Positions 41,215-49,198 of a DNA stretch of 64,000 nucleotides are shown here, in pieces. Positions within the stretch are counted from its first letter, which is position 1; each line of letters starts with the position of its first letter. The notes under the pieces are model-generated. The model was not told where the DNA came from and made no database searches. It was given only the letters and a program-made list of their open reading frames with translations. The stretch covers positions 1 through 64,000 of the forward strand of contig JBOEGR010000018.1 in NCBI GenBank assembly GCA_050633525.1. The letters run 5' to 3'. Source of the stretch: CANLBN01 sp050633525. GTDB taxonomy: Bacteria; Pseudomonadota; Gammaproteobacteria; Pseudomonadales; Cellvibrionaceae. The position numbers and the translations under genes were made by a program.

Positions 41215-41526
41215 TATCTAGACCTTATTTACTGGTGATATTAAAAAGTAGGTTTGGCCCCCTATGCTTTCCTGTAGGAACTCAGGCCAAGTGCAAACGG
41301 CGCATTATAAACCGCTGGGGTCGGATTAGCTAACTGGAATCAGTGCTCCTTCTACACCTGCGCTACCGCCTCTCTCAATACAGATAGTTTCAATAGCAAT
41401 ATAGTAGACTGAGCACACCTTCTTATGGAAAGCACCTAGCTATAGATAGAAAGTATCTATCTACCTAAACCTCTGAATCCATTATACTGCTCTAAACATA
41501 CCATATACCCTTTTGTATCATTTTTT
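41215..41526. other. Divergent gap between fabV and miaE
   Basis: These 312 bases contain no gene. A small nested inverted repeat, TTGGCC (41254-41259) with GGCCAA (41285-41290), could form a leader hairpin for fabV. Another small inverted repeat around 41442-41464 (TAGATA...TATCTA) may belong to the miaE side. Promoters for both genes must lie here, but none is unambiguous. Confidence 0.45.
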
Positions 41527-42114
41527 ATGATTAATCCTGACTTACTCAAACTAAGAATTGCCACCTCCTCTGAATGGACGTCCACTGTTATCAAACAGTT
41601 TAATGAATTTTTGAACGATCATGCGCAAGCTGAGAAAAAGGCATCAGGCATGGCGATGTCCATGCTATCGCATTATCCCGACAAGCCTGAGTTGGTGAGC
41701 GCGATGATTGACCTTTCGATAGAAGAACTCGCTCACTTTCGGGAGGTGATCAAACTGATGCAATCAAGGGACTTACAATTAGGAAGTGATGAGAAAGACC
41801 CTTATGTCAATGAGCTTCGAAAGCATATGCGCAAGGGTTCAGAAGTGTACATGCTAGACCGTTTATTGATTGCGGCCATTATCGAGGCCCGCGGCTGCGA
41901 GCGTTTTGGGCTTATTGCTACACATCACCCAGATGCTGAACTAAGGCGTTTTTACCAACTCATCGCTGACTCTGAAGATAAACATCATCTTTTATTTATC
42001 GATTTAGCAGAACGTTATTTTCAGCCATCTGACATCGAAACACGCTTAAATGAACTGCTCGATATTGAAGCTGAAATCGTAAAGTCACTGCCTTTGCGAG
42101 CTGCTTTACACTAA
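41527..42114 (+). CDS. miaE: tRNA-(ms2io6A)-hydroxylase
   Basis: This 195-residue di-iron protein matches MiaE. It shows the two-helix metal motif EELAHFREV and EARGCERFGL, and a later SEDKHHLLF with Glu and His ligands. It hydroxylates the isopentenyl group of ms2i6A at position 37 of certain tRNAs, using oxygen. The length is right for the family. Its start is separated from fabV by a divergent gap. Confidence 0.93.
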   Translation: MINPDLLKLRIATSSEWTSTVIKQFNEFLNDHAQAEKKASGMAMSMLSHYPDKPELVSAMIDLSIEELAHFREVIKLMQSRDLQLGSDEKDPYVNELRKHMRKGSEVYMLDRLLIAAIIEARGCERFGLIATHHPDAELRRFYQLIADSEDKHHLLFIDLAERYFQPSDIETRLNELLDIEAEIVKSLPLRAALH

Positions 42115-42157
42115 TAATTTGTCTTAACCACTAAACCTAGGTTAAAAGCATTGGGCT

Positions 42158-43405
42158 TTGTTGACGTCTGTGAAAAAAAACCATTTATCACTTTACCTTA
42201 AAAAATTTGCCGAAGCGAAAGCGCTCGAAATCAGTGCTGCTATTGAGTGCGATTGCCCATTCAAGCATGTTTTGGTTATCCCAGCTTACGACGAAAATAT
42301 TGAATTTTTAGAGAAGCTCAACAAAAGTGTTTTAAGCCAAAATGCATTATTGATCATATTGGTTATTAATCAACCCGACAATATCGCCCCCACCCAGATT
42401 AACCAGCAACTTTGGCAAAATAGCAGTAAAATGGGTGACATTATCAGCAAAGGAGAAAATTACCATTTCTCTCAATGGCCAAACACACAAAGCTGCTTAG
42501 TGGCCGTTAACTGTTTCAGCTTAGAAAAAAGATTACCGCCAAAACAAGGCGTGGGCCTAGCCAGAAAAATAGGCTGCGATATCGCTATTGCCCTGATCGA
42601 AAGCCAAGATATTTGCAGTCAATGGATTCATACCACTGATGCTGACACCCAACTACCCGACGATTACTTCACCCGCTCGCCTAAAGACAGCCGCTACAGC
42701 GCTGCAATATACCCGTTTAAGCATCATTCGACCTTAAAGCATCAATCATCAAACGAGATTCTAGAAGCAACCTTACTTTATGAAGCCTCTCTCCAATATT
42801 ATGTCGATGGCTTAACTTACGCTAAATCGATTTATGCTCATCACTCATTAGGAAGTTGTATCACCGTCAATGCCATTTATTATGCACAAGCACGAGGGTT
42901 TCCTAAGCGCGCAGGGGGAGAGGATTTTTATCTACTGAATAAGCTTAAAAAATTAGCCGACATAAAACAACTTGACGGCACACCGCTACTCATTTCTGCT
43001 CGCGCATCTAATCGAGCACCTTTTGGCACCGGCCCCGCGGTGAATAAAATAATAGAAGATCAATTGAGTTTTCATACTTACTTATATTACAACCCAAAGG
43101 TATTTGAAGATTTACGGAGGGTAATATGCCATTTCACTTCGCTGTTTTCAGCTAAAACGGATACACAAGCATGGCTAAACCAATTGCCCGAAATACCACA
43201 AAATGCACTTAAAGAGGTGGGGATTCAATCTTTATTGACACACGTAGAAACACAAATAAAAAATGAGTCACAATGCACCAAACACACTAGCGATTGGTTT
43301 GATGCATTTAAAACACTCAAGTTTATTCATTACTTAGGTAGTCATTACGAGCGGATTGCTCTCGATAGCGCAATAGATCAACTGGCCATTAGCTCAGATA
43401 ATTAA
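42158..43405 (+). CDS. GT-A-like glycosyltransferase family protein, unassigned
   Basis: This protein of about 412-416 residues could start at TTG 42158 or GTG 42170; the ribosome sites are weak in both cases. It has VLVIPAYDE at about residues 39-47, a HTTDADTQLP block at about 161-170 (the DXD sugar-nucleotide motif) and RAGGEDFYLLNKL, which together suggest a GT-A fold, family 2-like. There are no membrane segments. It follows miaE and may be co-transcribed, but its target sugar or acceptor is unknown. Confidence 0.65.
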   Translation: MLTSVKKNHLSLYLKKFAEAKALEISAAIECDCPFKHVLVIPAYDENIEFLEKLNKSVLSQNALLIILVINQPDNIAPTQINQQLWQNSSKMGDIISKGENYHFSQWPNTQSCLVAVNCFSLEKRLPPKQGVGLARKIGCDIAIALIESQDICSQWIHTTDADTQLPDDYFTRSPKDSRYSAAIYPFKHHSTLKHQSSNEILEATLLYEASLQYYVDGLTYAKSIYAHHSLGSCITVNAIYYAQARGFPKRAGGEDFYLLNKLKKLADIKQLDGTPLLISARASNRAPFGTGPAVNKIIEDQLSFHTYLYYNPKVFEDLRRVICHFTSLFSAKTDTQAWLNQLPEIPQNALKEVGIQSLLTHVETQIKNESQCTKHTSDWFDAFKTLKFIHYLGSHYERIALDSAIDQLAISSDN

Positions 43406-43414
43406 CCGCAGAGG

Positions 43415-43936
43415 CTATTTATTAATTGCTTCTGCAACCTCTTCTCTAAACTTTACCTGATCATCGAGATCATCCATTTGCCTTGACAAATTTTTGATCA
43501 AATCATCCGCAGAGCTCGACTGTTGTAGTTCTTCACTGAATATGAGGTCAGCAATAGGACCAACATATTCAGTAAAAATAGACTCAATAACAGCTTTATC
43601 CTCACCGCTAATATAAGCGGCTGATTTTGCTCCACCTGACTGTTGACCAAACGAGCCATCATTGATCATATTGATAATGTCGGATGTTGCTGGCAACTCA
43701 TTCACAATACGACTGATAGCGCCTTCGTGAAACTGGCTCTTTACAGCTACCACCGAGGAGATATGCTTTAAAGCCTCCATTCCACTCAGACCATGATACT
43801 TAATGGACTGTAGCTCACCTTTCTCGAAGAAGAGCTGCAATAATTTATCATTGGTTAGCTTTAAAAATAGAGCTCCTGTTGATTTTTGGCTCCAATAGCT
43901 TTTAATTTGACTAACAATATCGAGCTGTGATGACAT
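43415..43936 (-). CDS. DUF4388-like protein
   Basis: This 173-residue protein begins with an N-terminal half (about 1-70) that resembles DUF4388, with TGALFLKLTNDKLLQLFFEKGELQSIKY, a small beta-rich domain found in bacterial signalling proteins. The C-terminal half has a helix-rich DKAVIESIFTEYVGPIADLIF segment of unknown type. No membrane part. It lies 80 bases downstream of the Cache-HAMP protein in the same direction and may be its output partner. Confidence 0.6.
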   Translation of the reverse strand: MSSQLDIVSQIKSYWSQKSTGALFLKLTNDKLLQLFFEKGELQSIKYHGLSGMEALKHISSVVAVKSQFHEGAISRIVNELPATSDIINMINDGSFGQQSGGAKSAAYISGEDKAVIESIFTEYVGPIADLIFSEELQQSSSADDLIKNLSRQMDDLDDQVKFREEVAEAINK

Positions 43937-44016
43937 CTTATGGGCTACCTTAATTTAGGATTTTTATAGTATTAGGCGCTTATTATTAAGCTTTTCCCTT
44001 ATCACTCACCTTATGT

Positions 44017-45087
44017 CTAACCTTTTTTGGCTTTTCTCAAACGGCTGATTGCCATCTGAATGGTTTTAGCCATCCTAGAAACCGCTTTAGCAAGCTCGCC
44101 AACTTCATCATTCCTATCTTGGCCAACAACATTATCAACAAAAACGCCTTTACTGTAGGCATCAGCAATTTCGGTTAGTTTCTTCACCGGTGAGGAGATG
44201 CTATAGCTTATCAAAAATGCCAACAATAAAGTAATAACTACCGTTATAATAGCTAAAATCAATGCATTTGACTTTGCTTTTAGGTAATTCCTATAAGCCT
44301 CATCATAGTCCTGTTGAACAATTAAGCGCCAACCTGGGCCCACCGAACGGGTGACAAAAACACGTTCTTTACCGTCATGTTTAACGGTTTCAACACTGCC
44401 ATCCGCTAGATTTAATGCGGGATGAATAGCAAAATCCTGAAGATTACCGACTAGTTTTCCACTCTCTTCCCCATGAGCAATGAGTCGCTTTTTATCATCC
44501 ACCAAGAATGCAAAGCCAGTTTGACCTATTCTTGAAGAGGTGATGTAGTCAGAAATTGAAATCAGTGTCGAGCACTGGGTGATAACACCCACCATTTGAC
44601 CTATAGCTCGCTCAACTGGAATAGCAAAGCAGTGCAAAGGCACGGGCTTCAACTTACCGATAAGAACTTGCTGACCTATCTTTTGACCGGTAACCACTTG
44701 CTTGAAATACTCACGATCGCTGTAGTTACGCAAAGCCTTACCGTCACTTCTCGCAATTGCATCGCCGTTCAAATCTTTCACAAAAATCAAAGAAACCCAT
44801 TCCAAGTTTTCTTTAGCCACTTTTAATACTGGCACCTGACCTGCGGCATCCATATTTTTGAACTCATCCATATTGGCGAGAAAGTTGGAGTTTCTGATAT
44901 TTTTATCGACCCAATTATCTACCTCACCACCAATCACTTCCGCAAACTGAGTCATTCGCTGCTCAACAACGGTACGCTGATCCGTTTCGTTTAAATAAAT
45001 TTGATAGATAAAACCTGCCAGAGGAATAGCAGCAATCAAAAAACAACTAAGAAGAATTTTTGGAAAAATATTAAGATTTTTAAACAT
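44017..45087 (-). CDS. Cache-HAMP membrane sensor without output domain
   Basis: This 356-residue protein has two membrane segments (about 10-28 and 270-292) and a periplasmic dCache-type sensor domain between them (NLEWVSLIFVKDLNGDAIARSDG, then YSDREYFKQVVTGQ and IGQTGFAFLVDDKKRLIAHG). A HAMP domain follows (about 295-345), after which the protein stops. There is no methyl-accepting, kinase or GGDEF domain. It is probably a signalling receptor whose output is provided by another protein, perhaps the DUF4388-like one 80 bases downstream. Confidence 0.82.
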   Translation of the reverse strand: MFKNLNIFPKILLSCFLIAAIPLAGFIYQIYLNETDQRTVVEQRMTQFAEVIGGEVDNWVDKNIRNSNFLANMDEFKNMDAAGQVPVLKVAKENLEWVSLIFVKDLNGDAIARSDGKALRNYSDREYFKQVVTGQKIGQQVLIGKLKPVPLHCFAIPVERAIGQMVGVITQCSTLISISDYITSSRIGQTGFAFLVDDKKRLIAHGEESGKLVGNLQDFAIHPALNLADGSVETVKHDGKERVFVTRSVGPGWRLIVQQDYDEAYRNYLKAKSNALILAIITVVITLLLAFLISYSISSPVKKLTEIADAYSKGVFVDNVVGQDRNDEVGELAKAVSRMAKTIQMAISRLRKAKKG

Positions 45088-45173
45088 GAGGCAGCTCTCT
45101 CTGTAGCATTTTTTTAATTATTATGAAATAAATTATGGGGCCTTACATCCTTATATTGTTGTTCTGACATTAC

Positions 45174-45216
45174 AAAATTAGCCCTTAATATCCGCTAAAA
45201 TATTAAGGGCTATTTT
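45174..45216 (-). terminator. Terminator after the TRAP operon
   Basis: Arms at 45174-45191 and 45200-45216 form a stem of about 17 bp with one bulged base (AAAATTAGCCCTTAATAT with its complement) and are rich in A/T at the open end. It lies just past the dctM stop and works for the leftward transcript; it is nearly symmetrical, so may also act rightward. Confidence 0.75.
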
Positions 45217-45223
45217 CTAGTAC

Positions 45224-46639
45224 TTATTGGATACCCATGATGATGCCAGGCAACCACAGTACAATGCTTGGGAAGGCAATCAAAACGATAATGGTAAACA
45301 TATCAGCGAAAAAGAAGGGGATAACGCCGCGGAATACATCTTGAACAGAAAGGTCAGGACGCACACCTGCCACAACAAAACAGTTCAAACCAATCGGCGG
45401 GGTAATCAGACAAAATTCAGCCATCTTCACAACAATGATACCAAACCATATCGCACATCCCGTTGCGGAGACACCAAAAGCAGAATCAGCTGCTGTCACA
45501 TCTGGGCCACCATTCAAAGCAATAACGGCGGGAAATACCACCGGTAGAGTTAAGAGCAACATACCAATGGCGTCCATAAACATACCTAAAATGGCGTAAC
45601 CTAATAGGATGAACAATAAGGTAATCATTGGGTTTTGCTCAAGGCCAGCAATAAAGTCTGCAAAAGCATGCGGCAAATCAGCAAAACCAAGGAAACGAAC
45701 GTACAGCAAGACTCCCCAAATAATGGAGAAAATCATCACCGTTAGCTTACCTGCTTCCATTAATGCATCGCGGAAATTACCCCAGCGCATACCCTTGTAC
45801 ACTGCCATACAAAATATAACAAAAGCACCTAGAGCACCGGCTTCAGTTGGAGTACCCCAACCAAAATAAACACAAAAGATAATAATACCGACGACGAAAA
45901 AAATCGGGAATGTAGGCGGCAAAGAAACAAAACGCTCTGACCAACTATACCCTTTCTTAGGTGGGCCAAATTTCGGATTGATCACCGCTAGACTAATTAC
46001 TAAGCTAGCATAAATTAATGCAGAGACGGCACCAGGAAGGAAACCCGCCATTAGTAATGCACCAACATCTTGTTCAACAATAATCGCGTAAATAACCAAA
46101 ATAGCTGAAGGTGGGATCAAAGACGCTAAAGTACCTGAAGCCGCAACAACACCCGCTGCAAAGCGTTTGTCGTAATTCATTTTCAGCATTTCAGGAATAG
46201 CGATACGTGCAAATACAGCAGAAGTGGCAACAGATGCACCTGATACCGCCGCAAAACCTGCCGTCGAAAATACGGTTGCGAGTGCCATACCACCAGGCAA
46301 CCAACCAACCCAGCGTTTAGCCGCTTCAAATAAGGCTTTTGTTAAACCCGCATAATAAGCTAAAAAACCTATCAAAATAAAAACAGGGATCAGCGATAGT
46401 GCCGACGTTGATACTTTTGAGTGCGGCACTGTTCCGGCCATCTTAACCGCAACTAACCACGCTTTATCAAAGCCCAACTTAGCCGTAAAAAACCATAACA
46501 AGCCTAAAAAACCTGCAATAGCTGCAGCAAACGCCACTCGCACACCAATAATGACCGAAAATAATAAGAACCCGGACACCCATAAGCCCATATCAATAGG
46601 GGCCATTGTCATCATAGAATTATAAATAGACTCAAACAT
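45224..46639 (-). CDS. dctM: TRAP transporter large membrane subunit
   Basis: This 471-residue membrane protein matches DctM, with about 12 or more hydrophobic segments and the motif blocks ALSLIPVFILIGFLAYYAG, then SGASVATSAVFARIAIPEM, then GTLASLIPPSAILVIYAI. It moves a solute into the cell together with DctQ and the binding protein DctP, driven by a sodium gradient. Its start overlaps the dctQ stop by one base. Full family length. Confidence 0.93.
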   Translation of the reverse strand: MFESIYNSMMTMAPIDMGLWVSGFLLFSVIIGVRVAFAAAIAGFLGLLWFFTAKLGFDKAWLVAVKMAGTVPHSKVSTSALSLIPVFILIGFLAYYAGLTKALFEAAKRWVGWLPGGMALATVFSTAGFAAVSGASVATSAVFARIAIPEMLKMNYDKRFAAGVVAASGTLASLIPPSAILVIYAIIVEQDVGALLMAGFLPGAVSALIYASLVISLAVINPKFGPPKKGYSWSERFVSLPPTFPIFFVVGIIIFCVYFGWGTPTEAGALGAFVIFCMAVYKGMRWGNFRDALMEAGKLTVMIFSIIWGVLLYVRFLGFADLPHAFADFIAGLEQNPMITLLFILLGYAILGMFMDAIGMLLLTLPVVFPAVIALNGGPDVTAADSAFGVSATGCAIWFGIIVVKMAEFCLITPPIGLNCFVVAGVRPDLSVQDVFRGVIPFFFADMFTIIVLIAFPSIVLWLPGIIMGIQ

Positions 46640-47268
46640 TATTTTGCTTCCTCATCGACAGCCGCACCAGAAACCGTTTGGGCCTCATGCAATGCTTGCG
46701 TTGCTGCATCTTCAATCAATGGAACTGCGACTGGACTGTCACCCCCCTGTTTTATTGCTCTCAAATAACCCCACACATTTAATAGAAGGCGCAGTGATAG
46801 CACGGTTAACATAACTGGCACGACCAGTTTTGCGGGCCAAGTAGGCAAATCAATATCGAACGAGCTATCGCCATTAACCCAAGCACGTAAGAAATGAGAA
46901 TAGGAACCAAAAATCAAAATAACTGTGATAGTCAACATCAACAGAGTCGATATCAACTCAAAAAACCAGAGGGCACGACCACGTAGTGAACCGACAAAAA
47001 TATCCATACGGATATGTCCACCTTGACGCTGACAATAGGCGATACCAAAAAAGGCAAAAAAAGCCATCGCTTGTTCCGTCCAATCGATATACCCACTTAC
47101 AGGTAAATCAAAAAACTTACGGCCTAATATATTAGCTACCGCTAATAAAACGATCAGAAAGATCACCATCCCGCCGACCAGATTCAGCGCGGATTCAAAT
47201 TTGAAATACATTCTATCAAGACGACTTAATAACGAATCGTCTTCAAGTACAGTGGAGGAACTAGACAT
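46639..47268 (-). CDS. dctQ: TRAP transporter small membrane subunit
   Basis: This 209-residue protein has four hydrophobic segments with the DctQ pattern GGMVIFLIVLLAVANILGRKFF and WTEQAMAFFAFFGIAYCQRQGGHIRMDIF. It joins DctM as the membrane part of the TRAP transporter. A terminator-like hairpin lies between dctP and this gene, so dctQM may be transcribed at a lower level than dctP. Confidence 0.9.
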   Translation of the reverse strand: MSSSSTVLEDDSLLSRLDRMYFKFESALNLVGGMVIFLIVLLAVANILGRKFFDLPVSGYIDWTEQAMAFFAFFGIAYCQRQGGHIRMDIFVGSLRGRALWFFELISTLLMLTITVILIFGSYSHFLRAWVNGDSSFDIDLPTWPAKLVVPVMLTVLSLRLLLNVWGYLRAIKQGGDSPVAVPLIEDAATQALHEAQTVSGAAVDEEAK

Positions 47269-47577
47269 AGAATTTCTCTACCTAAAAAATAATCAGATCC
47301 ATCGCAATGATGGGTTATGGTCAAAAATACAGGGAAATAAGCCATTAACTGATTGTATGAACGTAAGTACTAACTAAATAGTGACATGACTATTAGTCGA
47401 TCATTATCAATGGTTATAAAATTGGGCTTTAAATCTCTTATATTTTATTGTTACCGCGCTTGACGCGGCCCAGCTTAGGCTAACTTAGCTGCTATCATTC
47501 AAAAACATTCATTTTAGATTTTTATAAAAGCGCCCCTATTACAGGGGCGCATACTATCTGAACAATAAAACTATATT
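47269..47577. other. Gap between dctP and dctQ
   Basis: This 309-base gap contains a G+C-rich hairpin at 47521-47550 close to the dctP stop and then A+T-rich sequence without a gene. The hairpin probably lets dctP be made in excess over dctQM; a weak promoter for dctQM may also lie here, but none is clear. Confidence 0.5.
47521..47550 (-). terminator. Attenuating terminator between dctP and dctQM
   Basis: GCGCCCCT and AGGGGCGC (47530-47537 and 47543-47550) form an 8-bp perfect stem, with TTTTAT following on the leftward strand. The hairpin is 28 bases past the dctP stop and probably stops most transcripts before dctQ. Confidence 0.78.
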
Positions 47578-48585
47578 TTATTTGTTAAATAGTGCTGACG
47601 TGAAGTCAAACAACTCTTGAGAGTTAAAGTTTTTAGCGTTGTCTTTGATCCACTTAGTGCGAACAGACTCGGCTAATTTACTTAGCTCAGCAGTTTGCTC
47701 TGGAGTGAATGTAACAGGCTGAATACCCTTCTCTTGTAGCTTCGCTTCGTATTTACCAACAACACTACCTTCGTAGTTGTTAACGTAGTAAGCAAGAGCT
47801 TCATCTACAGAACCCAATAGAGCTTCTTTATGAGCTGGTTTTAGGCCATTTAATGCATCTGTATTAACCACTACAGGGCAGTCAGCAGAACCTAAGTTTA
47901 GGTTTGTAGTAGACCACTTGCCCGCTTCAACAGAACCGAATGCTAAGTGAGCATGCTGAGCAAATGCAACCGTATCAATTACACCTGCATCCAATGCTTG
48001 ACGTACTTCACTTGCCGCAACACCGGTCTTAACAGCACCTAACTGAGACAATACACCCGCGATACCACCAGGTCCACGTAAACGCTTACCACTGAAGTCA
48101 GTTAACTTAGTTGGCTTATCACCTACACCCACGATCAAATACTGTGGTAATGGAGTCGGCATCAATAAAGTCGCATTCCAACGCGCTAAGTCACGAACAA
48201 CACTTGGGTGCTTATACACTTCTTGAGCGATTTCAGCTACGCGAGCTAGAGAAACATCTTTACCGTAAGGTAATTCTGTAACAGTAATGGTTGGGTTTTT
48301 TGCTCTGTGATAGAAAGAGCAGAATTGCGCCATTTCAAAAGCACCAATGGCAATACCATCAAGGTTTTCTTTACTCTTAGAAAGACCGCCGTAAGAGATA
48401 TTCAGTTTAAAGTCGCCATTTGTTTTAGCAGAAACTAATTCAGCGATTTTTTCAACATGCTCAGTAAAAGCGCGACGCTTACTCCAAAGAGAAACGTTCC
48501 ACTCAGTAGCGGCTGACACATTGCTCGCAACAGTAGTTAATACAACCGCTGAGGCAAAAACCGCCTTATTCATTTTTTTCAACAT
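47578..48585 (-). CDS. dctP: TRAP transporter substrate-binding protein
   Basis: This 335-residue protein has a signal peptide (about 1-25, ending VSAA) and the DctP/TRAP binding-protein fold. The carboxylate-binding Arg lies in KRLRGPGG (about 165-172), followed by a SEVRQALDAGVIDTVAFA block. It captures an organic acid, probably a dicarboxylate or similar, in the periplasm. GGAGA lies 7 bases before the ATG. A sigma-54 promoter is seen about 100 bases upstream, matching control by the DctB/DctD pair encoded divergently. Confidence 0.9.
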   Translation of the reverse strand: MLKKMNKAVFASAVVLTTVASNVSAATEWNVSLWSKRRAFTEHVEKIAELVSAKTNGDFKLNISYGGLSKSKENLDGIAIGAFEMAQFCSFYHRAKNPTITVTELPYGKDVSLARVAEIAQEVYKHPSVVRDLARWNATLLMPTPLPQYLIVGVGDKPTKLTDFSGKRLRGPGGIAGVLSQLGAVKTGVAASEVRQALDAGVIDTVAFAQHAHLAFGSVEAGKWSTTNLNLGSADCPVVVNTDALNGLKPAHKEALLGSVDEALAYYVNNYEGSVVGKYEAKLQEKGIQPVTFTPEQTAELSKLAESVRTKWIKDNAKNFNSQELFDFTSALFNK

Positions 48586-48684
48586 AGCATCGTCTCCAAG
48601 TTCAGTTATTGTTATCGATAAAAAAACGAAATACTACAGCTACTCTTATTTCAAGAGAGTTAACACGCAGTATGTGATCTATTT

Positions 48685-48702
48685 AGCATATATCGTACCA
48701 GA
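48685..48702 (-). promoter_or_regulatory. Sigma-54 promoter of dctP
   Basis: Read leftward, the sequence is TGGTACGATATATGCT, matching the sigma-54 consensus TGGYACR-N4-TTGCW at all but one position, with GG and GC the required 10 bases apart. Transcription would begin about base 48675, giving a leader of about 90 bases for dctP. Confidence 0.8.
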
Positions 48703-48769
48703 TTCTGAAAAGGCCGAGATTACGCCTTATCCACCTATGAGTCTATGTCATACTCTCGTAAAAACAAGG

Positions 48770-48820
48770 AATAAGAGAAAATAATTTCTCTTATTGGAGG
48801 CAAAAAAGGAAAATATTTTC
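48770..48820 (-). promoter_or_regulatory. Candidate DctD enhancer palindromes
   Basis: AATAAGAGAAA and its exact complement (48770-48780 and 48785-48795) form an 11-bp inverted repeat with a 4-base centre; a second 12-bp palindrome GAAAATATTTTC lies at 48809-48820. They are about 95-145 bases upstream of the expected dctP transcription start, where a sigma-54 activator usually binds. Confidence 0.5.
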
Positions 48821-49198
48821 TCAGCAAAGGTAGGTGAGAGCTATAATCAACATACATAGACTAAAACATCAAAACAACAATGTAATTAATTCGAGACAAT
48901 ACCAGAGACTAAAAACATCCCACAGCCTACGTTTAGTGACACTGCATAGTGAAATACAACCTCTAACTCAGCTGAAAAGAGGGAAATTATTTACCTACTG
49001 ATAAGACCTTGGCCCAAATTATGCTGTTAATTATCTCTTATAAACAGGTAAACAAGCTCTAATTGAGTGATTCATAAACTCAAGGCCACCTTTGCAAATA
49101 ATAGTAAGGCGTAAATACCTAAGGGCTAGGTAAAAGAAATACCATAGAACAAAGATAGACACCATTAAAGAATCATCACAAAAGGCCATCACAACCTT

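Larger units (their letters stand above)
48586..49198. other. Divergent control region between dctP and dctB
   Basis: This 613-base gap has no gene. On the dctP side it contains a sigma-54 promoter and two palindromes that may be DctD binding sites. On the dctB side the region is A+T-rich, with only a weak sigma-54-like match at about 49010-49025. Other promoters are not clear. Confidence 0.6.

Noticed and set aside
43409..43436. Hairpin between the GT-A-like and DUF4388-like genes
   Set aside because: GCAGAGGC and GCTTCTGC pair with one mismatch, but no T-run follows on either strand, so a terminator is not supported.
49010..49025. Sigma-54 promoter toward dctB (TGGCCCAAATTATGCT)
   Set aside because: The GG/GC spacing is right, but two conserved positions differ, and it lies about 175 bases from dctB, so I do not list it as a feature.
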